From JAGTVG01 sp964543195 (GTDB lineage: Bacteria; Bacteroidota; Bacteroidia; Cytophagales; Cyclobacteriaceae): a stretch of DNA of 64,000 bases. The notes below the pieces were generated by a model. It was given only the letters and a program-made list of their open reading frames with translations, had not been told where the DNA came from and made no database searches. Positions 1 to 8,641 of the stretch are shown here, piece by piece (within the stretch, counting starts at the first letter, position 1; each line of letters starts with the position of its first letter). Both the position numbers and the translations under genes were made by a program. The DNA lies in contig CAZIXF010000007.1 in assembly GCA_964543195.1 (NCBI GenBank), forward strand, positions 1-64,000, given 5' to 3'.

Positions 1-85
1 AAAACCCTATATAATTCTTTGATTATCAAGAAATTGCGCTTAATCGGCCCTTCGTGCGAAAAATTTATGAATTTTTCGGGTTAAA
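1..85 (+). repeat. Dispersed structured repeat, copy 1 (cut by window edge)
   Basis: These 85 bases match the right-hand 85 bases of two longer copies at 42148-42385 and 43726-43963, with one difference: the first small hairpin reads GCCC-TTC-GTGC here and GCCC-TTC-GGGC in the others, which breaks one pair. The longer hairpin GAAAAATT-TATG-AATTTTTC is intact. The left part of the element, if present, lies outside the window. The orientation is the same as in the other two copies. The repeat family is not recognised. Confidence 0.85.
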
Positions 86-307
86 ATTTCCTTGGCCAAA
101 GCCGGATTCCGGCCGGAAATAAGGAATGTTGCCGGATCATAACCTTTTTTAGCCCGACAAGCTTCTCATTCCAAATTACGCCCGGTTAACATTTGATTTT
201 ACGGCGGGTCGTTGTAAATTGTGCCGGTATTTTGTGGGGTCGATTTTTTGATCGATGGCTCGAATATATCGGATTTTTAAAATAAATAAAACCTAATTTT
301 TATAAAG
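86..307. other. Intergenic region upstream of the Gfo/Idh gene
   Basis: No open reading frame with recognisable content was found. It holds a short perfect inverted repeat (GCCGG-ATT-CCGGC, 101-113) and a weaker one near 240-255. No exact TAnnTTTG promoter box was found. The downstream gene starts at an ATG preceded by an A/T-rich stretch without a Shine-Dalgarno sequence, as is usual in Bacteroidota. Confidence 0.4.
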
Positions 308-1729
308 ATGGAAATAGAAAAAGGGATCAATCGAAGGGGATTTATGGGAACAGCCGGAACCGCGGTAGCCGGGAGTATGCTTTTCAATCCGGCCGCCTCA
401 TTTGAATCCAAGGCAGGCACCTTGGCTAAAAAGCGGGTGGCCCTGGTGGGAACGGGCATCCGGGGTGCCACATTCTGGGGAAAAAGAATTGTGGAAACCT
501 ATGGCGATATTGTTGAGTTTGTCGGCTTGTGCGATATCAATCCGGGCAGGGTCGAATTTGTAAAAGGGTATATGGGTGTGAATTGCCCCACCTTCACTGA
601 TTTTGATGAAATGATGAGGACCACCAGTCCCGATATGCTGATCGTGACCACCGTGGACTCCACTCATCATGAATTTATTATAAAGGGTCTGAAAATGGGA
701 GTGGAAGTGCTCACGGAAAAACCGATGACCACCGACGAGTTAAAATGCCAGAACATACTCGATGCCGAGAGAGAATCGGATAAAAAACTGATTGTGGGAT
801 TTAATTACCGGTATACCCCTCTAGCGACAAGGATCAAGGAACTGCTGACTGAAAAAAGGGTGGGATCGACCACTTCGGTAGATTTTCACTGGTATCTCAA
901 TACCTATCATGGTGCTTCCTATTTCCGCAGGTGGCATGGGATACGATCCCGGGGTGGTACTTTGCTTGTGCATAAATCGACTCATCATTTCGATCTGCTC
1001 AACTGGTGGCTCGATTCGGAACCTGTTGAGGTATTCGCCTATGGAGAACTTGAGCATTATGGCCATAATAATCCGTTCAGGGGAGATAAGTGCCGTGGAT
1101 GCCCCTATAAATCACAATGTGATTTCTTCTGGGACATCACCGATAATGATATGTATATGAAATTATATGTGGCCAATGAACATCATGATGGTTATATACG
1201 GGATAATTGCCTGTGGAGACCTGAGATCGATATTTATGATAAGATGGCGGTACAGATCAAGTACGCCAATGATGTACAGGTAAGTTATTCATTGACCACC
1301 TACTCGCCATATGAGGGCTGGCGGATCGCCTTTAATGGTTTTGAGGGACGGATCGATTCCTGGGAAGGCATTCCATGGCGAAGAGAGGAGAGGGTTAATC
1401 AGGCCGAACTTCATGCTCAGGAAATGTCACAGGAGGAGCAGGAGCAGGGAACAGATTATAATGAGATCATGGTGATGGATAATTTCGGTGATTATGAACT
1501 GATTAAGGTGTTCCAGTCCGGAGGAGGCCATGGCGGCGGGGATAAAAGGTTACAGGATAAGATATTCCGGAATCCGGATATGCCTGATCCTTTGAAGCAT
1601 GCAGCCGGTAGCCGTGACGGCGCCATGTCGATCCTGATCGGTATTGCAGCCCGGAAGAGCATAGAAGAGCAGCGACCGGTTAAAATTTCCGAACTGACTG
1701 ATCTGAAACCGCAGCTTATAAGACCCTGA
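308..1729 (+). CDS. Gfo/Idh/MocA family oxidoreductase, Tat-exported
   Basis: A 473-residue NAD(P)-dependent oxidoreductase of the Gfo/Idh/MocA family, which usually acts on sugars, inositols or glycosides. The N-terminus carries a twin-arginine signal (NRRGFMGT, then a hydrophobic Ala/Gly-rich stretch), so folded protein is probably exported. A Rossmann fold begins near residue 42 (VALVGTGIRG) and the family EKP motif is E137-K138-P139. Unlike a minimal family member it has a cysteine cluster, C262, C265, C271 and C301, which could bind a metal or an iron-sulfur cluster. The substrate cannot be told from sequence. It stands alone, with 156 bp before the next gene. Confidence 0.85.
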   Translation: MEIEKGINRRGFMGTAGTAVAGSMLFNPAASFESKAGTLAKKRVALVGTGIRGATFWGKRIVETYGDIVEFVGLCDINPGRVEFVKGYMGVNCPTFTDFDEMMRTTSPDMLIVTTVDSTHHEFIIKGLKMGVEVLTEKPMTTDELKCQNILDAERESDKKLIVGFNYRYTPLATRIKELLTEKRVGSTTSVDFHWYLNTYHGASYFRRWHGIRSRGGTLLVHKSTHHFDLLNWWLDSEPVEVFAYGELEHYGHNNPFRGDKCRGCPYKSQCDFFWDITDNDMYMKLYVANEHHDGYIRDNCLWRPEIDIYDKMAVQIKYANDVQVSYSLTTYSPYEGWRIAFNGFEGRIDSWEGIPWRREERVNQAELHAQEMSQEEQEQGTDYNEIMVMDNFGDYELIKVFQSGGGHGGGDKRLQDKIFRNPDMPDPLKHAAGSRDGAMSILIGIAARKSIEEQRPVKISELTDLKPQLIRP

Positions 1730-1836
1730 TCCTGTTAAAGGAAGAGTGGGCAGATTGTTAAATAGAACACAGGATATAGATCCATTTATCCTTTTATTTC
1801 TGCAGGAAAAGCCAGATCTGTACGACGGGTTTTTTT

Positions 1837-1869
1837 CCCGGAAAAAGACCGGGCACCGCTTTTTCATGG
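1837..1869 (+). terminator. Possible weak terminator hairpin
   Basis: The arms CCCGG (1837-1841) and CCGGG (1849-1853) enclose a 7-nt loop, and a short T-run follows after CACCGC. The stem is short and the T-run is not adjacent, so it may only partly end transcription of the oxidoreductase gene. Confidence 0.25.
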
Positions 1870-1885
1870 TTAAAACACATGGTTA

Positions 1886-3109
1886 ATGAAGGCAATCGAT
1901 GTTTTAAGAAACGTACCGCTCTTCAAGGGACTTTCCAAAGATAATCTCCGGATCATATTGCCTTTATTCGAACAGGAGGCCTATCCTGAAGAATCCTATA
2001 TTATCAGGGAGGGTACGGTAGGGGATTCATTATATATTATTATGCGGGGAAGTGTAAGGGTATTGAAAGCGGTAAATCACCATGACCAGTTAATCATTAA
2101 CCATATGCAAAATGAGGCCCATTTTGGAGAACTGGCCCTGATAGATAACCTGCCCCGGTCTGCCAGTATTGTTACCAATGAGGATACGAAGATCCTGAGA
2201 CTGAGAAAGAAAGTTTTTGATAACCTTCTGAAGAACAATACCGAAATAGCCAGGATCTTTTATAAAAATTGCCTGATGCTTACTTTCTCAAGGTACAGAA
2301 AGATCACCACTGACTTTACGACCTCCAAACATGATCTTCAGGAAAAATCAATGACCCTGGAAGAGATTACCAGAGATCTTTCAAGTGCAAAGAAACTGCA
2401 GGATTTCTTTATCAATTCAAATACACTGAATTATAAGGAGTATCCCATTAAAGGAATGCGGCAAACCTATGTTTATAATCCCAGCCAGGAGGTGGGCGGT
2501 GATTTTTTGAACCTGGTGGAAGTGGGGCACGGAAAATACGGGATGGTCATCGCCGATGTGATGGGGCATGGTATAACTGCTGCACTGGCTACCGGTGCTT
2601 TGAAAAGTGCATTTTCGATTATGGTAAAAGATGAGGCCGAAAGCCCTGCATTACTGCTGACACGCCTTAACAATCATTTTTACAGGGATATATCTACACT
2701 TTTTGCCTCATGCCTTTATGCATTTATTGATCTGAATCAACGGGAGATCACCATAGCCAGGGCAGGCCATTATTTTCCCTTATTATATAAAAAGGAGAGG
2801 AATGTTCTTCTCAACCTCTCTTTGAAAGGATCTGCACTGGGTATAAAAAACCATGCTTCATTCGAACAGAATGTGTATTCGCTCGAAAGCGGGGATAAAA
2901 TATTGTTTTTTACCGATGGCATTATTGAGCAGAAAAACCAGGCCGGTGAAATGTACACCGAAGACAGACTGAAGAAAAAATTCCTGGCTTTATCCAGAAA
3001 AGGATCCGGACACATTCTTCATCAGATCGACAAAGACCTGATCCGCTATTCCAGCCCGGTGAAAATGGATGACGATATTACGCTTTTACTGCTTGAATTC
3101 AATTTTTAG
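1886..3109 (+). CDS. Cyclic-nucleotide-binding domain fused to PP2C/SpoIIE phosphatase
   Basis: A 407-residue soluble signalling protein. Residues about 8-125 form a cNMP-binding (CRP-like) domain with the typical GxxxDSLYIIxxGxVRV and FGELALIDNxPRSAS segments. Residues about 190-407 form a SpoIIE/RsbU-type PP2C phosphatase, with metal-binding acidic sites in VGGDF, VIADVMGHG and FFTDGIIE and a closing DDITLLLL. The family acts in partner-switching pathways by dephosphorylating anti-sigma-factor antagonists. Here a nucleotide or other small ligand would control that activity. No switch partner (STAS or RsbW-like gene) is nearby. It has no signal peptide, so it is cytoplasmic. Confidence 0.85.
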   Translation: MKAIDVLRNVPLFKGLSKDNLRIILPLFEQEAYPEESYIIREGTVGDSLYIIMRGSVRVLKAVNHHDQLIINHMQNEAHFGELALIDNLPRSASIVTNEDTKILRLRKKVFDNLLKNNTEIARIFYKNCLMLTFSRYRKITTDFTTSKHDLQEKSMTLEEITRDLSSAKKLQDFFINSNTLNYKEYPIKGMRQTYVYNPSQEVGGDFLNLVEVGHGKYGMVIADVMGHGITAALATGALKSAFSIMVKDEAESPALLLTRLNNHFYRDISTLFASCLYAFIDLNQREITIARAGHYFPLLYKKERNVLLNLSLKGSALGIKNHASFEQNVYSLESGDKILFFTDGIIEQKNQAGEMYTEDRLKKKFLALSRKGSGHILHQIDKDLIRYSSPVKMDDDITLLLLEFNF

Positions 3110-3348
3110 AAAGATCTACCTGTCGGGGTATACAAGGCAAATATGCCGTGCAGCCTTGGCCTAGTAAAATATTCGAACCGGAATTGATGTCAGTCTGATC
3201 CTGAAAATCGATTTTTGATTCGCGACTCGCGACTCGCGACTCGCGATTTTAAATTCCAAAAGCCAATATCCGATTAATTTCTGAACGATCATTTCAATAA
3301 ATTATAAATCCTTCAGTATGGAATTGCTACATTTTTTCGGACAAATTA
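3110..3348. other. Intergenic region with 7-bp tandem repeat
   Basis: No gene was found. Around 3213-3245 the 7-mer GCGACTC is repeated about three times in tandem inside a degenerate tract. About 20 bp before the transposase relic, a segment beginning TGCTACATTTTTTCGGACAA could be a decayed IS terminal repeat, but no partner end was found. Confidence 0.4.
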
Positions 3349-3466
3349 TTAAGCCGCATTTTTAAAATTTGATAACTGTTTTTCATATTCCAGTGGTGAT
3401 AGATAACTCAGAACTGAATGTTTTCTTTTCCGGTTATACCAAATCTAATAAATTCCAAAATCAAAA
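3349..3466 (-). pseudogene. IS3-family transposase C-terminal relic
   Basis: Read on the minus strand from about 3466 to a stop at 3349, the translation contains IWYNRKRKHSVLSYLSPLEY, the characteristic end of IS3-family (rve integrase) transposases. An in-frame TAG stands just before IWYNR, where an acidic codon is usual, and nothing upstream continues the protein. It is a decayed fragment of about 38 codons. The relic shows that an IS3-type element once lay between the phosphatase gene and the copA block. Confidence 0.75.
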
Positions 3467-3639
3467 GATTGAATATTCATTGATCATTGAGGATTATTTG
3501 ATTTGCGATTCGCAACACACGGTTTTCAATTTGTGATTTGTGATATTTGATTTGAGGTGTTTACCCCGGAATGTCATTCCATATCGATACGGTTATATCC
3601 GGTAAGGTATCCTTATTCATAATATTTCGTAATAATTCG

Positions 3640-3647
3640 TAAGTTTG
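3640..3647 (+). promoter_or_regulatory. Bacteroidota -7 box, likely copA promoter
   Basis: TAAGTTTG matches the Bacteroidota -7 consensus TAnnTTTG exactly and lies 13 nt before the copA ATG at 3661. Transcription would start at about 3652-3655, giving a very short leader. No clear TTTG box was found at the -33 position. Confidence 0.45.
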
Positions 3648-3660
3648 CTTATTGATTATA

Positions 3661-5874
3661 ATGGAAAAGGTATTAACCAGGGAGAATTATTCGGTAAAGG
3701 GGATGACCTGTGCCTCCTGTGCCTCCAGCCTTGAATCGTATCTCAGGGCGCAGGAGGGAGTGAATGAGGTTACGGTGAATTTCCCCAATGAATCTGTCTA
3801 TATCGAGTTCGATCCCGATCAGATCAGTCTGGATCATATCAGGAAAGCCGCAAAAGGTATCGGTTACGAGGTGGTAACCCAACCGGACGAAAGTCCCGGC
3901 ATGGAATATGCCGGCCGGCTGAAAAGATTAAGAATCAAATTACTCGGGGCGTTATTGCTGACCCTGCCGGTTTTTGTTTTGTCCATGTTTTTCAAGGGGT
4001 ATTTACCCCATGAAAACCTGCTTCAGCTTGTGCTCTCCACACCGGTATTGTTCTGGGCCGGGGCCGAGTTTTTTGTCATTGCGGCAAAAAAGGCCAGGCA
4101 TTTTACCGCCAATATGGATACACTGGTCGCCTTGAGTACCGGCACAGCCTATGTTTTCAGCTTATTCAATACCGTTTATCCGGGATATCTGGAACAGTTC
4201 GGCCTGAAACCTCATGTGTATTACGAGTCGGCAACCGTGATCATCTCTCTGATATTGCTTGGACGATATCTGGAGGAAAGGGCGAAATTCAAAACCACGG
4301 GGGCCATCAAAAAGCTGATGGGCCTCCAGCCCAAATCCGTGGAGGTGATCCGCGAGGGTATTGTCAGGAAGATACCGATCGATAAAGTGACCAAAGGTGA
4401 GATCATGGTGATCAAACCGGGTGAAAAGATCGCACTCGACGGATATATAGCCAGCGGTTCTTCTTTTGTGGACGAAAGTATGATCAACGGTGAACCTATT
4501 CCTGCTTCCAAAATCAAAGATGACCTGGTTTATGCCGGTACGATAAACCAGAACGGCACCCTTGAGGTGGTAGTTGAAAAAGAAGCCGGCGATACGCTGC
4601 TGTCCCAGATCATCGAAATGGTAAAGAAAGCCCAGGCCAGCAAACCTCCAATCCAGAAGATCGTGGATAAAATAGCCGCCATCTTTGTACCCGCGGTGAT
4701 AGTGATCGCGTTAACCGCTTCGGCTGTCTGGTTCATGGCCGGTCCGGATCCTCAATTTACCTATGCCTTCCTGATCCTGATCACGGTACTGATCATTGCC
4801 TGTCCCTGTGCATTGGGCCTGGCTACCCCGACCGCACTGATGGTAGGTATCGGAAAGGGTGCTGAAATGGGTATCCTGATAAAAAATGCGAACAGCCTGG
4901 AGGTGGCCCATAAAATAGATGCCCTGGTGCTGGATAAGACGGGAACCATCACGCAAGGCAAGCCCGTGGTGTCGGAGATCATGTGGTCGGAAAGCAGTCT
5001 TCCCGAACAGGAAAAAGAGATACTGGCAACCCTGGAAATGCGTTCTGAGCACCCCCTGGCCAAAGCGATCCTCGACCATCTGCAGGCAGGAGATATCAGG
5101 CACGAAGAAGTGGAATTTGAAAACATACCCGGGAAAGGCATTATCGGAAGGGTTAGAAACAAAAAATACCTGGCCGGAACCCGGGATCTTATGGATGAAA
5201 ATGGTATTGTAGTACCCTCTGATCTGGAGGAGACAGAGAAGATACTGCTTAACCAGTCTGCCACGGTAGTATATTTTGCCAATGACAAGGAAGTGAGCGC
5301 CATCATTACCGTAAATGATCCGCTGAGGGAAGGGGTGGTTAAGGCCATCGATGAACTGCACGGCATGGGTATTGAGACCATCTTGTTGTCGGGTGACAAT
5401 GAAAAAGCCACCGCCCGGATCGCGGGGGAAGCAGGCATTAAAAAACACAAAGGAGGGGTGCTTCCCAATCAGAAAGGCGAATTTATCAGGGATCTGAAAA
5501 AAGAAAACAGGACCGTGGCTATGGTAGGTGACGGGATCAATGATTCACAGGCACTTGCCGAAGCCGATATCGGCATATCCCTGGCCAGTGGCACTGATAT
5601 TGCCATGGAAAGTGCCGGCATCACGCTGATCAAACCGGATATTCAGCATGTAAAAAACGCGATCATGCTTTCCAGGAAAACCATAAAAACAATTAACCAG
5701 AATCTGTTCTGGGCATTTGCATACAATGTGCTGGCCTTACCTGTGGCAGCCGGCGTGCTATATCCCCTTAACGGGTTTCTGCTGAATCCCATGATCGCCG
5801 GAGCAGCCATGGCGTTTAGCTCCGTATCCGTGGTGACCAACAGTTTACGACTTAAAAGAAAAAGAATTGATTGA
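3661..5874 (+). CDS. copA: Copper-translocating P-type ATPase (CopA type)
   Basis: A 737-residue P1B-type ATPase that exports Cu(I) across the inner membrane. One N-terminal heavy-metal-associated domain carries C17-x-x-C20. The transmembrane CPC motif is C381-P-C383 within CPCALGLATP. The phosphorylated aspartate is D425 (DKTGT), the nucleotide domain has H464-P, and the hinge is GDGINDSQ (623-630). YN and MxxSS residues in the last helices fit the Cu(I) subgroup. The actuator loop reads NGEP (276-279) instead of the usual TGEP. An in-frame TTG at 3652 is possible, but the ATG at 3661 gives a normal N-terminus. It is followed at once by a small HMA protein. Confidence 0.93.
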   Translation: MEKVLTRENYSVKGMTCASCASSLESYLRAQEGVNEVTVNFPNESVYIEFDPDQISLDHIRKAAKGIGYEVVTQPDESPGMEYAGRLKRLRIKLLGALLLTLPVFVLSMFFKGYLPHENLLQLVLSTPVLFWAGAEFFVIAAKKARHFTANMDTLVALSTGTAYVFSLFNTVYPGYLEQFGLKPHVYYESATVIISLILLGRYLEERAKFKTTGAIKKLMGLQPKSVEVIREGIVRKIPIDKVTKGEIMVIKPGEKIALDGYIASGSSFVDESMINGEPIPASKIKDDLVYAGTINQNGTLEVVVEKEAGDTLLSQIIEMVKKAQASKPPIQKIVDKIAAIFVPAVIVIALTASAVWFMAGPDPQFTYAFLILITVLIIACPCALGLATPTALMVGIGKGAEMGILIKNANSLEVAHKIDALVLDKTGTITQGKPVVSEIMWSESSLPEQEKEILATLEMRSEHPLAKAILDHLQAGDIRHEEVEFENIPGKGIIGRVRNKKYLAGTRDLMDENGIVVPSDLEETEKILLNQSATVVYFANDKEVSAIITVNDPLREGVVKAIDELHGMGIETILLSGDNEKATARIAGEAGIKKHKGGVLPNQKGEFIRDLKKENRTVAMVGDGINDSQALAEADIGISLASGTDIAMESAGITLIKPDIQHVKNAIMLSRKTIKTINQNLFWAFAYNVLALPVAAGVLYPLNGFLLNPMIAGAAMAFSSVSVVTNSLRLKRKRID

Positions 5875-5876
5875 TC

Positions 5877-6113
5877 ATGAAAACCTATAAATTTAAGACC
5901 AATATTAATTGCGGTGGATGTGTTAGTACGGTTTCGCCCTATCTTGATCAGCTTTCCGATGCAGAATGGAAGGTGGATACCGGTGATAAAAGAAAAGTGC
6001 TGGAGGTCAAGTCGGACAATGTATCTGAAGAAGACATTATCAGTAAAGTAAAGGAAGCGGGTTATGAAATAGAACCGCTGAAATCCGGATTTCTGGGGAA
6101 ATTATTTAAATGA
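5877..6113 (+). CDS. Small heavy-metal-associated (HMA) domain protein
   Basis: A 78-residue single HMA domain, probably a cytosolic copper chaperone for the CopA ATPase encoded 2 bp upstream. The metal site is NCGGC (C12 and C15), which lacks the usual Met of MxCxxC. The ATG at 5877 is preferred over an in-frame TTG at 5871 that would overlap the copA stop codon. The sequence ends SGFLGKLFK, a short extension beyond the domain. Confidence 0.85.
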   Translation: MKTYKFKTNINCGGCVSTVSPYLDQLSDAEWKVDTGDKRKVLEVKSDNVSEEDIISKVKEAGYEIEPLKSGFLGKLFK

Positions 6114-6127
6114 ACTGGTCAGGAGAG

Positions 6128-6147
6128 GGATGTTGATCAAAACATCC
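6128..6147. other. Perfect hairpin between HMA gene and TonB receptor
   Basis: GGATGTT (6128-6134) and AACATCC (6141-6147) form a perfect 7-bp inverted repeat with a 6-nt loop. It has no T-run, so it is not a canonical terminator. It could be an operator, an mRNA processing or stability element, or a structure damping read-through into the receptor gene. Confidence 0.35.
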
Positions 6148-6177
6148 ATATCTGAGTGAGCAGGTGATCGAAAGATT

Positions 6178-8565
6178 TTGATATCCTCTATAATTAAATA
6201 TACTGGACTGGCATTGCTGGTCTCATGCCTTTTTTACGATACCTTGAAGGGTCAGGCCCCTACCTATTATCTGTCCGGGAAAGTGATCGATAAGGAAAAT
6301 GGAGAGCCTTTGCCCGGAGCCGAAATTTATATTCACGAGCTTGTTCTGGGCACCATCACCGATATGAATGGCCGGTTTAAATTCCGCAATCTGAAACCGG
6401 CACGCTACCATCTTCATATAAAATATATTGGCTATGAAAGCCAGTTTAAATTCGTGCAACTGGATGAGAATATTGACGACGTGGTCTTCGAGTTACAACC
6501 ATCATCGGTCGAGCTTATGGAGGTCATTATCGAAAGTGATCCGTTCAAAACCGGCCCCGTAGAGAAATCCCTGACGGTACAGACTGTTTCCGACGATTTT
6601 ATTAAAAAAAATCCGGGCGGCACCCTCATGAATTCACTGGAAAAACTTCCCGGCATCAATACCATCAACACAGGTGTGGGTATTTCCAAACCGGTAATCA
6701 GGGGATTGAGTTTCAACCGGGTGATCGTGGCCGATCAGGGGATCAAGCAGGAGGGGCAGCAGTGGGGTGCCGACCATGGCCTTGAGATCGATCAGTTCAG
6801 CCCCGAACAGGTCGAGATCGTTAAGGGGCCTTCTTCTCTTCTTTACGGTTCCGATGGACTGGGTGGTGTGGTTGTGATCAATCCGCCTTACCTGGCCAGT
6901 GAAAATACAGTGAATGGAGAGGTGGCCGGGTTTTATAAATCGAACAACCATCTTCTGGGTACATCCGCCATGGTTAAAGGCAATACTTCGGGATTTGTGT
7001 ATCAGGGAAGGGTTACCGTTCAGGATTACGGCGATTACCGGGTTCCGGCCGATCAGTTTACCTATAACGGTTATCTGCTTCCCATCAATAGCCGCAGACT
7101 GAAAAATACGGCAGGGCGTGAGCTTAACCTGAGTGGTATGGCCGGCATTAAGAAGAATTGGGGATTCAGTACGGTTACCGTCAGCAATTATCACCTCCAG
7201 GCCGGGCTGTTCCCGGGGGCCACCGGTATTCCCCGTGAATACCAATTGCAGAATGACGGTGACTTCAGGGATGTGAATTTACCCAGGCAGCTGGTCGATC
7301 ATTTTAAGATCATCAGCCTTTCCAATATCCTCCTGGGAGGAAACTGGCTTGAAATGAGCCTGGGGTTTCAACATAACGACCGGAATGAAATGGGTGAACC
7401 TCATGCACATGGCTATCAGCCCACTCCGGATGGTAACCTGGCCCTTGGTCTCGATCTTTATACCTACAGCGGCAACCTCCGGTACAACCAGGTGCTTAAT
7501 GATAACAGCAAACTGGTTTACGGAGGGCAGTTTCAGCACCAGAAAAATACATTCGACGGGTTTGAATTTCTTTTGCCGGCCTTTTCAACCACTAATTCAG
7601 GTCTTTTTATACAGGCACAGCAATCGATCGGGGAAGTGCTTAACCTTAACGGCGGATTGCGATACGACTATGGCCATATCGATATTGAGCAGCATTATGA
7701 GTCTGATTTTTCCACCGAAGATCCCGGTGATTCTGTGTTAAGGAATCCGGATATAAAAAAGAATTTTTATAACCTGTCCGGGGCTGCCGGTCTTTCCTAT
7801 TTCCCCAGTCACAGTTTCAATGTAAAGATCAACATCGGTTCCAGCTTCAGGATCCCCACGCCAAGCGAACTGTCAGCGAATGGGGTTCATCATGGCACTT
7901 TCAGGCATGAACGTGGTGATCCCGGATTAAGTCAGGAAAGAGGATGGCAACTTGATCTGAATTTTACCTATCATAAAGAAGTGTTTCATGTCAGCCTTTC
8001 ACCATTCGCTAATTTCTTTAACGATTTTATCTACCTGAGACCCGTTTCAGAATTTTCCACGCTGCCGGGAGGAGGCCAGGTATTCCAGTATACCCAAAAC
8101 GATGTGATCTATGCCGGATCGGAGCTTTATATCGATTATCATATTCAGAAAAATTTTCATATAGAAACAAGCATTGAATATGTCTGGAATTACAATCTGG
8201 ATACGGATCTGCCCCTGCCTTTCACTCCTCCGTTATCCGGTGTTACGGAAGTGGAATACAGGTTTACGGAAAATTTTTCTGTTTTCAAAAATAACCGTTT
8301 TCATCTGGGAGCCCGGTTGGCAGCTGCACAAAACCGGGTAGACCGCAATGAGAACCCTACGGAGGGATATGTATTATTATTCGCCGGAGGGGGAAGTGTA
8401 GTGCAGATTGGAGATCAGGATATAGAACTGTTGTTCAGTGTTCAGAATATATTGAACACTTTTTATATGAATCACCTGAGCCGGTACCGCTGGTTGAACC
8501 TTCCCGAACAGGGGAGGAATATAAATATATCCCTTACCATGCCATTAAAAATCAAAAATAACTGA
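6178..8565 (+). CDS. TonB-dependent outer-membrane receptor, possibly metal-specific
   Basis: A 795-residue receptor. A signal peptide (ending near LKGQ, residue 26) is followed by a carboxypeptidase-regulatory-like domain (about 31-115), the plug (about 125-245, with KPVIRGLSFNRVIV and GPSSLLYGSDGLGGVV) and the barrel. There is no STN domain, so it is not a signal-transducing type. His-bearing loop segments (GEPHAHG, and HHGTFRHERGDP) recall ZnuD-like metal receptors. Together with the upstream copA and HMA genes, this suggests transport of a metal or metal complex; that is inference. The reading frame has no in-frame ATG before the mature protein and a stop codon lies upstream at 6157, so TTG at 6178 is the most likely start. 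Confidence 0.8.
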   Translation: MISSIIKYTGLALLVSCLFYDTLKGQAPTYYLSGKVIDKENGEPLPGAEIYIHELVLGTITDMNGRFKFRNLKPARYHLHIKYIGYESQFKFVQLDENIDDVVFELQPSSVELMEVIIESDPFKTGPVEKSLTVQTVSDDFIKKNPGGTLMNSLEKLPGINTINTGVGISKPVIRGLSFNRVIVADQGIKQEGQQWGADHGLEIDQFSPEQVEIVKGPSSLLYGSDGLGGVVVINPPYLASENTVNGEVAGFYKSNNHLLGTSAMVKGNTSGFVYQGRVTVQDYGDYRVPADQFTYNGYLLPINSRRLKNTAGRELNLSGMAGIKKNWGFSTVTVSNYHLQAGLFPGATGIPREYQLQNDGDFRDVNLPRQLVDHFKIISLSNILLGGNWLEMSLGFQHNDRNEMGEPHAHGYQPTPDGNLALGLDLYTYSGNLRYNQVLNDNSKLVYGGQFQHQKNTFDGFEFLLPAFSTTNSGLFIQAQQSIGEVLNLNGGLRYDYGHIDIEQHYESDFSTEDPGDSVLRNPDIKKNFYNLSGAAGLSYFPSHSFNVKINIGSSFRIPTPSELSANGVHHGTFRHERGDPGLSQERGWQLDLNFTYHKEVFHVSLSPFANFFNDFIYLRPVSEFSTLPGGGQVFQYTQNDVIYAGSELYIDYHIQKNFHIETSIEYVWNYNLDTDLPLPFTPPLSGVTEVEYRFTENFSVFKNNRFHLGARLAAAQNRVDRNENPTEGYVLLFAGGGSVVQIGDQDIELLFSVQNILNTFYMNHLSRYRWLNLPEQGRNINISLTMPLKIKNN

Positions 8566-8606
8566 TTCGCGGGAAGGTAATTCTTTTAATTAAATGTCAC
8601 ATGGTT

Positions 8607-8614
8607 TATTTTTA
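8607..8614 (+). promoter_or_regulatory. Near-consensus -7 box before the M16 pair
   Basis: TATTTTTA followed by C matches TAnnTTTG at seven of eight positions and stands 27 nt before the ATG at 8642. The same TAnnTTTA-C variant precedes other genes in this window (19283, 35066, 39953). Confidence 0.25.
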
Positions 8615-8641
8615 CGATCCTGAAACAATATTATAAACAAA

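Noticed and set aside
3652..3660. TTG start for copA
   Set aside because: The ATG at 3661 gives a standard N-terminus, and the promoter box at 3640-3647 would place the transcription start at or after the TTG.
4711..5468. Two long antisense frames (235-245 codons) inside copA
   Set aside because: They lie wholly within a strongly conserved gene on the opposite strand and have low-complexity, Ser-rich or implausible sequence.
6634..7245. Antisense 203-codon frame in the TonB receptor gene
   Set aside because: The receptor plug and barrel motifs are on the other strand throughout; no motif supports the antisense frame.
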